NCBI GenBank assembly: GCA_037975125.1
Contig: CM075853.1
Coordinates: 56,333,091-56,397,090, forward strand
Length of the DNA stretch: 64,000 nucleotides
From: Latrodectus hesperus
Taxonomy: Eukaryota > Arthropoda > Arachnida > Araneae > Theridiidae
Direction: 5' to 3'
Part shown: piece after piece, positions 27,639 through 42,222 of the stretch
How positions within the stretch are numbered: the first letter of the stretch is position 1
How the letters are laid out: every line of letters starts with the position of its first letter
Program-made: the position numbers and the translations under genes
The notes under the pieces: model-generated
Told to the model about the DNA's origin: nothing
The model's input: the letters and a program-made list of their open reading frames with translations, nothing else
Database searches by the model: none

Positions 27639-30600
27639 GTAAGAATTTTTTTACAGTGGATATGATTTTTCACAAATGTTAAAAGCAATTTATGTATGGA
27701 GATTACTTGAAAAATTTCTTCATTTATAAAACTTAGATCTAATTAAGAAAAATAACAATATTTATAATAATAAAATGTAATATAGGTAGCAACATTGTAT
27801 TGATTTAACGACTAATTGTAGTAATTGAATTATTTCTTAAACTCATTCAAATCTGAATAGAAAAATGAAAAGGAAAATTTTAAACAAGCCAGTAATTAGT
27901 AGTGAAAAATGAATCGTGAGGAATAATTGCGATATCCATTACGAAGTGAAAAATGAGTGAATGAATCATTTGCAACATCCCAAAACAGAACAATGACATC
28001 CAAAATCTCTTATTATTTTAATGTAACTAGCCAATGAGAAATACTATATGAATAAAAGAAGATTTAGCACACTGTTTCAAAATTTACCTAATATATAATA
28101 TGATGAATGACTCGGAACTTGTGTCATACATTTGAATATATTAAATTGCTCTATTAAATATATAAATAATCACGCAAATGTCTATTGATGAAATTTATGT
28201 TTTCTAAATTATCATAAATAATACATTTTAGAGTTCAATGTCTATGTTTCCAGTTCTCATAAGGCAAGATTAGTTGAAAATACATGTTTTATGTTAATCA
28301 AGATGTATAAACTACTAATTCTTTTTTAATATAAGCTCCTTTGTAATGAAATAATTAAGATTTATAAATTTAACTGCAAAAATTTCTTTTAATAACGGTT
28401 GCCACTGGGTGTGACTAACACTTCATCACAACAAAGCAAATATCTTAATTTATTTTGCAAGTTGCTATTTTTATAAAAAAAAAATAATGATAATGAAATA
28501 AAAAAATACTGTTAGCAATAAAGATGATTGATAACTCAAATATGAATACTAAACCTTAATTTCCTTTATATTTTTATAAAATAAATAATGCTTGTAATAT
28601 GGACATAATACAATATAAACATTTTCCAATTTTATCTTGTTTCTGATATAAGATTTTATAATTAAATCAATTTCAATCAATTTCAAATCAAGAATTTACA
28701 CCTAAAGTTATTTAAAAAGCAATTAAGAAATACACTTTCATCATTTTATACAGAAAATTGAACTAAATTAAAGGCTAATTTTCAAAAGCATTTTTGATAT
28801 TCTTTCTACTTAATTCAATGTAATTTAATTTTTTGAATTCCGATAAAATTTATTCATAATTTAATTACAAATAAAACTATAGATATAATTACTAACTAAG
28901 CTTTAATTCCTCTTTAGTCAACATTCAAATTTCAAATAAAAGTATCCATAACCAAATTAATTTTGATACAAATTTCTGAAGAAAACATTAAATTGTAAAA
29001 ACATTTATTAAAATTTATCAATTTAACAGAAAAATTTAATAAAATTGCTAACATTTTAAAAATTGATTTAATTTACATTCTTACGGTGTTGCAAAGAATT
29101 TCTGAATTTATATCTTATATTTAAAACTTTGTAAAAATTAAAGAATCAATTATATGTGAATTAATATAGCCTAACTTCCAAACTTAATAACCGTTTTTGA
29201 TGTCATAAATATCCCAAAAGAAGGTGCCTCAAGTTATAAAAATGTGCAATTTTAACGGAAGAATTTATAAAACACATTTTACATGTGAAAATTAAAATAT
29301 CATTATTTATTATTTTAGTTTAATAAAATTGCAAGACAACTAACTATATTGAAATATCATATATTTCATATATAAATAAATATCATTAAAAAATTTATTT
29401 TAGAATTTTGTGAAGTTAACATTTTTAAACATAGATCAAACATAATTAAAAATGTTATAAAAATATTCCCGATGAAAAACATCGACCTCTTGTTTTAAAA
29501 TAACTTAGAAATTTTGATAAATTTCATATCTTTGTTTTCAGTTTGTTATTTCTTTTGTTATTATAACTTAAAGTCAATTTCTTGAAGTTTCTATTGTTCT
29601 GTTTTTCCTTTTCCTACATTTATTCTATAATTCACATTGCATTTTCTATATAACTTCTTTTCTTTCAAATGTGATGTATAGGTATGGCTTTCTTATATGA
29701 AGATGTTTAAAAAAACACTCAAAAAATAATTTTTATTTATATCTATCTAACTGGTAAGAATTCAAAGTGATCGAAATGGTCAGTAATACAAACAACAGTC
29801 AATATTGTTTTGATCTATGAGTGTTTTTGTCTAATATTTCTTGTCTTCCTTCAATTTTCAATCTCCAGTCACTTAAGTGATGAGCTGTTATGTGTCAAAA
29901 AAAATTAAGATCTAAATTCTATCATCAGTTTACATGTTTTAAACAAAAATTTGCCTTGTGAAAACAATCCTTGTTCTATTGTTTTCAAAAAAATTTTAAA
30001 GTTTATGGGACCACTCGAGATACGATGGATCACAATTTCAAAGGTTTTCTTGATTGACATAACAGAAACTAAATATTCTGAGAACTTGCTTAGCAGTCCC
30101 TTTTACTTAAATGACAAATTCTGAATAATAATTCTTAGGCTAGATCAATCTATTAATTTTTTATCGAAAGGAAGGCCTTTATTTTGCACGAAATCTATAG
30201 ACTTCGATTTTTTATTCCAATTATATACTATCATATTTAATAAACAGTAATTAAGAGTTTTATTCAATATCTTAAATGTTATTGCAGCAGAAATTTCATT
30301 TCGAATACAAACTTTTATCGCATGTTTCTGCTCAGTAGCATTCACTAATTCGAAAATTTGATTGAATGATAGCTATGTTTTGACAATTAAACATAATGTA
30401 TATACATAAATACAAAAGGCTTATCTTTATCATAAGTTTAAATAATAACGTCTCAAATTTTCCAAGAATATTATTAAGTGAGTGTTAAAATAAAATATTT
30501 CTTTCAATAGCATTATACTTTATTAATTTTAAGTAATACCAGTCAATATTTAATTAATGTGTATAACAAGTTAGAAATGGGGAGGATTTGAATCAGAGAT

Positions 30601-31350
30601 TATAGAATTTTACTATTCTATATCCTCATTCAAATACTCCTCATTTCTATAATTTGTTATACATATTAATTAACTACTGATTTAAAAATAGCCAATCTCT
30701 GATATGGTTAATTATTTTTATACACATCTGTTTAAATATTTTAACTATGAGAATTTATTTCCGATTATAAAGTTTCCATTATTTTTTACATACAATCAGA
30801 CAAAACTTTCATGACTGAATGATTATTTTCAAATAATTATAAACTCATGATAATTAAGCATGTCTACAATTTTACATCTTAGATTTATCAAAAGTTATAT
30901 GACAAAAATAATATTCAACAAATATTTTTCTAATAACATTTCTTGTTGATACCCTTTTCTAAATTAAATTTTAAAGTTATGAAAGAAAGAGAAGCACCAT
31001 TAGTCAGATTATTATTTTTTGTTATCCAAAATCTCAAAACTAATATAAAACAAGTAACTGTGAAGAAAGTAAAAGTGCATATAAAACATTTACAATTATA
31101 TTGTATGGCATTTATAAATAATTTCTTAAAATAATAAGTTTATTTTGAACGTGAAGGTTGTTCATTTCTTTTATATAGACAATTTTCTCATTTATATCAC
31201 TTGATAAATAAATAAAAATGTACTTTGTATTTTCACTGTCATCGGAATTGAATCACATATGCATATTTGAAATAAATTTTATTTATATTAAGTTATTTTA
31301 GTGTATTTCATTTATTAATTCATTTATTTATTGTACAAATGCATATACAA

Positions 31351-31355
<5 letters not shown>
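27639..31355. other. AT-rich non-coding spacer or intron
   Basis: If the exon at 27411 is real, this begins its downstream intron. No further splice-bounded coding segment is convincing. Short frames at 30145-30345 (minus) and 30943-31134 (plus) have no motif. Confidence 0.45.
30550..30673. repeat. Imperfect long inverted repeat (MITE-like foldback)
   Basis: The left arm 30550-30593 begins TTAATTAATGTGTATAACAA and the right arm 30628-30673 ends with a near-match to its reverse complement. The arms are 44 and 46 bp, about 90% complementary, with a 34-bp spacer. The outer tips TTAATTAA are palindromic. This could be a degenerate miniature element or a local inverted duplication. Confidence 0.7.

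Positions 31356-31429
<74 letters not shown>
31356..31429. repeat. (TA)n microsatellite
   Basis: About 74 bp of alternating TA. Confidence 0.96.
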
Positions 31430-32712
<1,283 letters not shown>

Positions 32713-32722
32713 TGAAGAGTTG

Positions 32723-33975
32723 ATGCAGCGTGTCACAAGAAAAATGGATATGGATTTAATGAAAAGTCTTCTCGAAAAATTAGTGGAGCAGATGGCTGAG
32801 ATGAAAGCTGGACAAGAAGAGATTAAAACCGAGATGATGAAAGAGATAAAATCTGGACAGGAGGAGATGAAAGCTGGACAAGAAGAGATGAAAGCTAGAC
32901 AAGAAGAGATGAAAGCTGGACAAGAAGAGATGAAAGCTAGACAAGAAGAGATGAAAGCTGGACAAGAAGAGATTAAAACCGAGATGATGAAAGAGATAAA
33001 ATCTGGACAGGAGGAACTTAAAAAGGAACTTAAGAAGGACATTGTAAGTGTTAAAGAAGAATTCTCCAACATCGTTCAGGAGAAGATGAATGCAATGGAA
33101 GATAGGTAACTTCAGTTGAAACTAAAGTTCTGGAGATAGAAGAAAACGTTGAAGAAACATTAGATAATATGAATAAGAAGATTGAAAGCTTGGAGAAGCA
33201 AATGTCAAACAATCATGAGGAACCAAACGTGGCATTTGTGCCTTCCCTAGCCAATATTAAACTCTCAACATTTGATGAGAAATCATCCTGGCAAGTATAC
33301 AAGACCTAGTTTATGATGGTAGCGGAAGCTAATGGATGGAATCCCCGAGCCCAAACTTTTCAGCTGGCGGCTTCTTTAAGAGGAGACGCAGCTGACATCC
33401 TCGAGACGCTTCCGGAGGAGCAGAGGCACGATTTCCAAGCCCTATTGAGTGCCCTTGAGCTGCGGTTTGGAGATAAGTGCACTAAAGAATATAGCAGACT
33501 GCAGTTAAAGTCCCGCTTTCAAAAAGCGGGTGAAAGTCTGCATGAATTGGCTGCCGATATTCAGCGACTTTCCCATCTAGCATTTTCGGACTGCCCAGCT
33601 GAGACACGTCAAGATCTGGCTCTCCATCACTTCATCGATAGTGTGAGGGATCCGGAGATACAGAAAACACTTAGACTCGCCGATGTCAAAGATATTGGAT
33701 CTGCCCTAGTCTACGCACAAAAGATAGAGGCTGCCCAGCAAGCCGCGCGTAAAGACCGGCACTCAATCAGAGCCGTCTCTACTACTGATACGCACTATGA
33801 TCTCAGAAAGCAAATCGAAGATCTGCGGCGAAAATTCCGTAACTTAGAATTGAGTAAAGGTGGCAGAAACACGAAAATTCAGCGTTGGACTTGCGGTGCA
33901 GTCGGACACGTTCAGAGAGACTGCCCGAAACGAAAAGATGGTGGAAATGATCTTCCACCACAGCAGGGAAACTAA
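32723..33975 (+). pseudogene. Gypsy gag polyprotein, one frameshift and one nonsense
   Basis: Gag forms the virus-like particle and packages element RNA. It starts at the ATG at 32723 (MQRVTRKMDMD). The first ~100 residues are a charged coiled coil built on an EEMKAGQ heptad repeat. One missing base near 33105 (in GATAGGTAAC) shifts the frame into a TAA. The other frame continues with VTSVETKVLEIEEN..., then an in-frame TAG at 33307-33309. The capsid region follows (MMVAEANGWNPRAQTFQLAA...RLSHLAFSDCP). Near the C-terminus the zinc knuckle reads RWTCGAVGHVQRDC: the first Cys of the usual C-x2-C-x4-H-x4-C is Arg. It ends QQGN-TAA at 33975, overlapping the pol frame. The three lesions make it non-functional unless complemented. 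Confidence 0.9.
32801..33017 (+). repeat. 21-bp coding minisatellite in gag
   Basis: Units of ATGAAAGCT(G/A)GACAAGAAGAG: one at 32801-32821, then five in tandem at 32867-32971. A longer block running through ATTAAAACCGAGATGATG to TCTGGACAGGAGGA occurs on both sides of the five-unit run. Each 21-bp unit is one 7-residue heptad, so copy-number changes lengthen or shorten the coiled coil without breaking frame. Confidence 0.92.
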
Positions 33976-34006
33976 TATGTGGTCATCTCGCGGGGCGGAG
34001 ATGTCC
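33966..34006 (+). promoter_or_regulatory. Programmed -1 ribosomal frameshift signal (gag to pol)
   Basis: The heptamer G GGA AAC (33966-33972) lies in the gag frame as X XXY YYZ, directly before the gag stop TAA (33973-33975). After an 8-nt spacer, GGTCATCTC (33981-33989) can pair with GAGATGTCC (33998-34006) around the GC-rich loop GCGGGGCG, giving an 8-bp stem with one mismatch. Slipping back one base leads straight into the pol frame, which is open from 33951. GGGAAAC is a known slippery heptamer in retroviral gag-pro junctions. The structure is modest, so efficiency is unknown. Confidence 0.8.
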
Positions 34007-37000
34007 AGAGAGTCAGAAGCCCCATTTCAAATTGTTTCACATTTCTTCCGTAAGTAGCGGCGACAACAGACTTTTCGTTATGGGACATGTCAACGAAGTT
34101 CCCTGCAGAATGATAATCGATACTGGAGCCAACGTAACTATCATTAGGACAGATTTGGCTCGCAAACTTGGTGAGAAACTCATCTGGACGCCGCCCTGCA
34201 TTACCCTCCAAACTGTGACAGGTGATAAGATTAAAGTGCATGGAAAAGTCAATCTAAACATTGCATTTGGTAATGCCGTGTACCATCATATGGCATATGT
34301 CGCTGATATAAATGACGAATTTATTCTCGGATTGGATTTTCTCAAAGAAAACCATTTCAAATTAGATTTTAAAAATAATGAACTACACTCGTGTTCTGAA
34401 GACATAGCGATTTTTAAGACGAAATATTCAGATATTAAAACAGTCCATCATATAACTGCAAAGAGTGAAACAACATTACCACCAAGAACTGAGACAATAG
34501 TTTGCGGAGCTCTTTCAGAAGATAATAATTTTCATTATGGATTGACTGAATATCCAGATTCCGACAATAGCGTTAAAGGAGTACTAGTGGCTTCTTCACT
34601 CGTCGACCTTTCACGAAATGTAATCCCGGTAAGAGTTGCTAATCTAAGCAATAAGGTAAAACTTATAAAAGAAGGAGAAGTGCTAGCGACTTGCACTCCA
34701 GTGACCTGTATTAACCGAAATTGTCAAGCCACACTATCTGAGCCTCCTGACACTCTAATTAATGAACTCCTTCAGAGAGCAGAGTTAGATGATAAACAGA
34801 GGAATGCTGCAAGAAATTTATTATTAGAATTCGGAGATCTCTTTTCCAAGAAATCAGATGATGTTGGGCGAACCAAATTGACGCAGCACCGAATCAATAC
34901 AGGAAATCATCCACCCATTAAACAACATCCGAGAAGATTGCCATTCGCTAAGCAGGAAGAGGTGGACAATCTTCTGATGGAAATGCAGCAGAATGACATT
35001 ATTGAGCCATCAGAGAGTCCTTGGGCTTCGCCTATTGTTTTAGTTCGGAAGAAAGATGGTTCTACCCGATTCTGCGTTGACTATCGTCGGTTAAACAACA
35101 TCACTAAAAAAGATAGTTACCCTCTTCCTAGGATTGACGATACACTTGATGCTTTATCCGGAAAACAATGGTTTTCGACTTTGGATCTCAAGAGTGGTTA
35201 TTGGCAAGTAGAGATACATCCTGAGGATCGAGAAAAGACTGCATTCACCACAGGACAAGGACTTTGGCAGTTCAAGGTTATGCCATTTGGGCTTTGCAAT
35301 GCACCTGCAACGTTTGAGCGCCTGATGGAGACAGTATTACGAGGACTTTCCTACGAAGCCTGTTTGGTATATTTGGACGATATCATTATTGTAGGACGCA
35401 CATTCGAAGACCATTTAAGAAACATCCGAAAGGTGCTGGAAAAATTAAAAATGGCCAACCTGAAGCTGAATCCTTGCAAATGTAATTTATTCCGACGTGA
35501 AGTAAGCTATCTGGGACACATTATCTCTGCTGAAGGTGTAAGAACAGATCCTGAAAAGATCTCCGCAGTTAAGGACTGGAGTCGTCCAAAAGATGTCCAC
35601 CAATTAAGAAGTTTTCTTGGACTATGCACATATTACAGGAAATTTGTTAAGGGTTTTTCAAGTATTGCCAGACCTCTTCACAAGTTGACAGAAGTTAAAC
35701 AGAGATTTCTATGGACAGATGAATGTGAGAAAGCTTTTAAACAACTGAAGGAGGCGTTGACATCTTCGCCCGTTCTTGCATATCCCCAGCCCGAAAAATT
35801 ATTCATTTTAGATACGGATGCCAGCAACGAAAATATCGGAGCTGTTTTGTCGCAGGAAATTGATGATAAAGAATATGTCATTGCTTATTGGAGTAAATGC
35901 CTATCAAAACCGGAGCGGAATTATTGTACAACCAGGAAGGAATTGCTGGCAATCGTCAAAGCAATAGAAAATTTCCACCATTATCTCTATGGAAGAAAGT
36001 TCTTGCTCCGTACAGATCATGCATCTTTAACCTGGCTTTTAAATTTTAAAAATCCAGAAGGACAGGTAGCCAGATGGATTCAACGACTCCAGGAGTTTGA
36101 CTTTGAAATACGTCATCGCAAAGGAACTCTTCATGGAAATGCTGATGCACTATCAAGGAAGCCGTGTAATGAAAGCTGCCGATATTGTTCTAGAGTAGAG
36201 AAGAACTATAAGTTAGTAAATCCTTCGGTACGCCAAGTTACTGTTTCACCTCCACCGAAACCAGACCCATGGAGTGATAAAGGACTTAGAGAAGCCCAAA
36301 AAGAAGATTCAGATATAAATCCAATTTTAGAATTAAAAGAATCTTCCAGTATGAAACCAAGTTGGCAGGATATCTCCACCTACAGTCCTGCGACTAAACA
36401 ATATTGGGCTCTTTGGGACTCACTCCATATAAGAAATGGTGTCTTATACAGGAAATGGGAATCCGATGATGGACGTAATTTCAAATGGCAGCTTGTTCTT
36501 CCAAAATCAAGAATTTCAGATGTTTTGAAAGAATTGCATAGTAGCTCAACTGGAGGCCACTTTGGAGTAATGAAAACTCTACAGAAAGTTCGAGAACGCT
36601 TCTATTGGAGCAAAACTAGACAAGATGTAGAGAAATGGTGTCAATCTTGTGATGACTGTGCGGCACGTAAGGGACCAAAGAAACGTAGCCGAGGAAGGTT
36701 GCAACGGTACAACGTAGGAGCACCTTTTGAGCGAATAGCATTAGACATTTTGGGTCCTTTACCACGATCTTCAAATGGCAACAAATACATACTAGTTGTC
36801 ATGGACTACTTTACTAAGTGGCCTGAAGCGTTTGCAATTCCCGATCAAGAGGCGATTACAGTAGCCGAGGTTCTAGTGCAGCAATGGGTTTCCAGATTCG
36901 GCACACCCTTACAAATTCATTCTGATCAAGGGACAAATTTCACCTCTGTTGTGTTTAAAGGAATGTGTCAAATTCTCGGAATAGACAAGACGCAGACCAC

Positions 37001-37571
37001 GCCACTACACCCACAATCGGACGGCATGGTAGAGAGGTTTAACAGAACCATCTTGAATAATCTCTCACTTATGGTTTCCAGAAATCAGCAAGATTGGGAT
37101 TTGAAGCTACCGCTGTTTCTGCTTGCATATCGCAGTGCTGTCCATGAGACTACCGGATATACTCCTTCACAGATGCTCTTTGGTCGCGAACTTCGTCTCC
37201 CTTGTGATCTTCAGTTTGGTCGTCCACCGGATACATCTTCATCGCCAGAGGAATACCTTCGAGACCTTCAGGCACGTCTTGAAGATTTCCATAACTTCGC
37301 TCGAGACCGAATCAACCTGACGACCGAAAGAATGAAGACAAGGTATGACACAAGAGCGACAGGACATGAATTTCAAGAAGGCGACAAAGTTTGGTTGTGG
37401 AACCCGATTCGACGTAAAGGACTTTCTCCAAAGTTGCAAGCCAACTGGGAAGGTCCCTACACAGTCCTAAAAAAACTGAACGACGTCGTGGTTCGTATAA
37501 GGAAATCATCTTCCTCAAAACCAAAGGTAGTACATTATGATAGATTAGCTCCTTATCGTAATGTAAAGTAA
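33972..37571 (+). CDS. Gypsy pol polyprotein (protease, RT, RNase H, integrase), open throughout
   Basis: Read by -1 frameshift from gag, giving about 1,199 residues from 33972. Without slippage the first codons are not ATG, which supports the frameshift. Domains by residue: aspartic protease IIDTGANVT (DTG at 50-52). Reverse transcriptase with FCVDYRRLN, STLDLKSGYWQ, MPFGLCNAPATF and the catalytic YLDD at 467-470. RNase H starting LDTDAS (Asp 614 and 616) with RTDHASL and GNADALSR. Integrase with an HHCC zinc site (His856, His863, Cys893, Cys896). The catalytic triad is Asp925, Asp985 (HSDQGTNF) and Glu1021 (DGMVERFNR), spacing DD35E. A C-terminal GPY module lies at 1161-1163. The stop is TAA at 37569-37571. 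All catalytic residues are present. Such pols are often annotated 412-like in arthropods; I cannot fix the clade by eye. Confidence 0.95.
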   Translation, partial: LICGHLAGRRCPESQKPHFKLFHISSVSSGDNRLFVMGHVNEVPCRMIIDTGANVTIIRTDLARKLGEKLIWTPPCITLQTVTGDKIKVHGKVNLNIAFGNAVYHHMAYVADINDEFILGLDFLKENHFKLDFKNNELHSCSEDIAIFKTKYSDIKTVHHITAKSETTLPPRTETIVCGALSEDNNFHYGLTEYPDSDNSVKGVLVASSLVDLSRNVIPVRVANLSNKVKLIKEGEVLATCTPVTCINRNCQATLSEPPDTLINELLQRAELDDKQRNAARNLLLEFGDLFSKKSDDVGRTKLTQHRINTGNHPPIKQHPRRLPFAKQEEVDNLLMEMQQNDIIEPSESPWASPIVLVRKKDGSTRFCVDYRRLNNITKKDSYPLPRIDDTLDALSGKQWFSTLDLKSGYWQVEIHPEDREKTAFTTGQGLWQFKVMPFGLCNAPATFERLMETVLRGLSYEACLVYLDDIIIVGRTFEDHLRNIRKVLEKLKMANLKLNPCKCNLFRREVSYLGHIISAEGVRTDPEKISAVKDWSRPKDVHQLRSFLGLCTYYRKFVKGFSSIARPLHKLTEVKQRFLWTDECEKAFKQLKEALTSSPVLAYPQPEKLFILDTDASNENIGAVLSQEIDDKEYVIAYWSKCLSKPERNYCTTRKELLAIVKAIENFHHYLYGRKFLLRTDHASLTWLLNFKNPEGQVARWIQRLQEFDFEIRHRKGTLHGNADALSRKPCNESCRYCSRVEKNYKLVNPSVRQVTVSPPPKPDPWSDKGLREAQKEDSDINPILELKESSSMKPSWQDISTYSPATKQYWALWDSLHIRNGVLYRKWESDDGRNFKWQLVLPKSRISDVLKELHSSSTGGHFGVMKTLQKVRERFYWSKTRQDVEKWCQSCDDCAARKGPKKRSRGRLQRYNVGAPFERIALDILGPLPRSSNGNKYILVVMDYFTKWPEAFAIPDQEAITVAEVLVQQWVSRFGTPLQIHSDQGTNFTSVVFKGMCQILGIDKTQTTPLHPQSDGMVERFNRTILNNLSLMVSRNQQDWDLKLPLFLLAYRSAVHETTGYTPSQMLFGRELRLPCDLQFGRPPDTSSSPEEYLRDLQARLEDFHNFARDRINLTTERMKTRYDTRATGHEFQEGDKVWLWNPIRRKGLSPKLQANWEGPYTVLKKLNDVVVRIRKSSSSKPKVVHYDRLAPYRNVK

Positions 37572-37750
37572 AAATTAGTAGACCATGGTCTCTTTGTAAA
37601 TAGTATAGATAATTTTAATCTTTTCTATTTTCTTGTATTTTTAGTTGCTTGTGTATGTAATGTGCTCTGTATTATCTTGAAATGTAAATTCTCTTATATT
37701 AAATTTGGCCTCCTATCAGGGGATTGTACTGCCCGGGACGTGCAGTCCTT

Positions 37751-37762
37751 GAGAGGGGGCAA
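37751..37762 (+). promoter_or_regulatory. Polypurine tract
   Basis: GAGAGGGGGCAA immediately precedes the TG of the 3' LTR. This is the position and composition expected for the plus-strand primer of reverse transcription. Confidence 0.85.
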
Positions 37763-38364
37763 TGTTGCAAATTTATAAATAATGATTATATTTGTCTTAA
37801 AATATCTCAGACAGATCGGAAATTCTCACATTTTGGGCAAAAATTGCGGTATTTAGACGTGTTGTAGTTTAAAAGCGAATTTCCTAATGATTTGGCGACT
37901 TGGCGACAGTTGGCGAGATTCTTGGCGACTTGGTGACGGTTGGCGTGATTCTTGGCGACTTGGCGAGAAATCGATACTTCTGGAAACATCCATCACCTAA
38001 GCTCTAGGACCAATATTTTTCGAGATAGCCTAGAAGCTTCCAGAACCTTGGCGAAACTGGTAGATTTCTCCGCCAAGTCAGGTATAAATACCGCAGCCCG
38101 ACATGGAAGAGTAATTTTTGTGAAGACAGTCAGTGAGTGAATACGATTAGTTGTGACTGCTAGTTGTTCTCTGTCTGAGGTATTTGAGACCTGTGATTAG
38201 AAGCTGTTTCTTATTATATCTGACGAATTGTAGCTGTATAATTGTGATTGTTACAGCGGGAATTTCGTTTATCTAGCGAAATTTTTACGAATAAAAGTCT
38301 TGTGTTCATTAAGTGGTTGCTTTATTCAACTCTCAATCGACACGAACCCGTGAAGCTCGGTACA
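37763..38364 (+). repeat. 3' LTR, complete (602 bp)
   Basis: Begins TGTTGCAAAT and ends CTCGGTACA. Contains the TTGGCGA array (37892-37966), a TATA box (TATAAA, 38083-38088) and a polyadenylation signal AATAAA at 38290-38295, so U3, R and U5 are all represented. It is the only intact LTR copy here and defines what the 5' LTR lost (equivalent of 38162-38364). Confidence 0.95.
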
Positions 38365-41938
<3,574 letters not shown>

Positions 41939-42080
41939 ACGGCATTAATCTTATTATTAAAATTTTTGTATGTCATTGGTACCTCTGCTTTAATCAGCAT
42001 TTTGTACCATTAACTCCAAACCCAATGTTTCCTAGTTCCAGTTACTTGGGTCACCCACTTTATTAACCGACTCAGCGCCC

Positions 42081-42222
42081 GCGACGTATCTGTTACGTCG
42101 CAATAAACTGGTAGAAAAGCGGTTCATGACGGCATGGATACGTCGAAACTTTCCTGCTCGAAAGCGGCCTGCGACGGCATAGATACGTCGCAGAGTTTGC
42201 ACCGAAAGCGGCCGCGACGTAT
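42081..42222. repeat. Subterminal GC-rich palindromes and CGACGTAT motifs, left end of TTAA element
   Basis: GCGACGTA-tctgt-TACGTCGC (42081-42101), then GACGGCAT(G/A)GATACGTCG at 42128-42145 and 42173-42190 (45-bp period, the second inside a palindrome with CTGCGACG/CGTCGCAG arms at 42169-42193), then CGCGACGTAT at 42213-42222. So the motif CGACGTAT or its complement recurs four times in 140 bp. Such arrays often bind transposase; that role is inferred. The short minus-strand frame across this stretch is composition-driven. Confidence 0.75.

Noticed and set aside
27503..27688. Minus-strand open frame overlapping the candidate exon
   Set aside because: The plus strand has the splice-bounded frame with a start and upstream stop; the minus frame crosses the donor site and has no support.
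37572..37762. Possible env gene downstream of pol
   Set aside because: Only 191 bp separate the pol stop from the 3' LTR, with no open frame of useful length.
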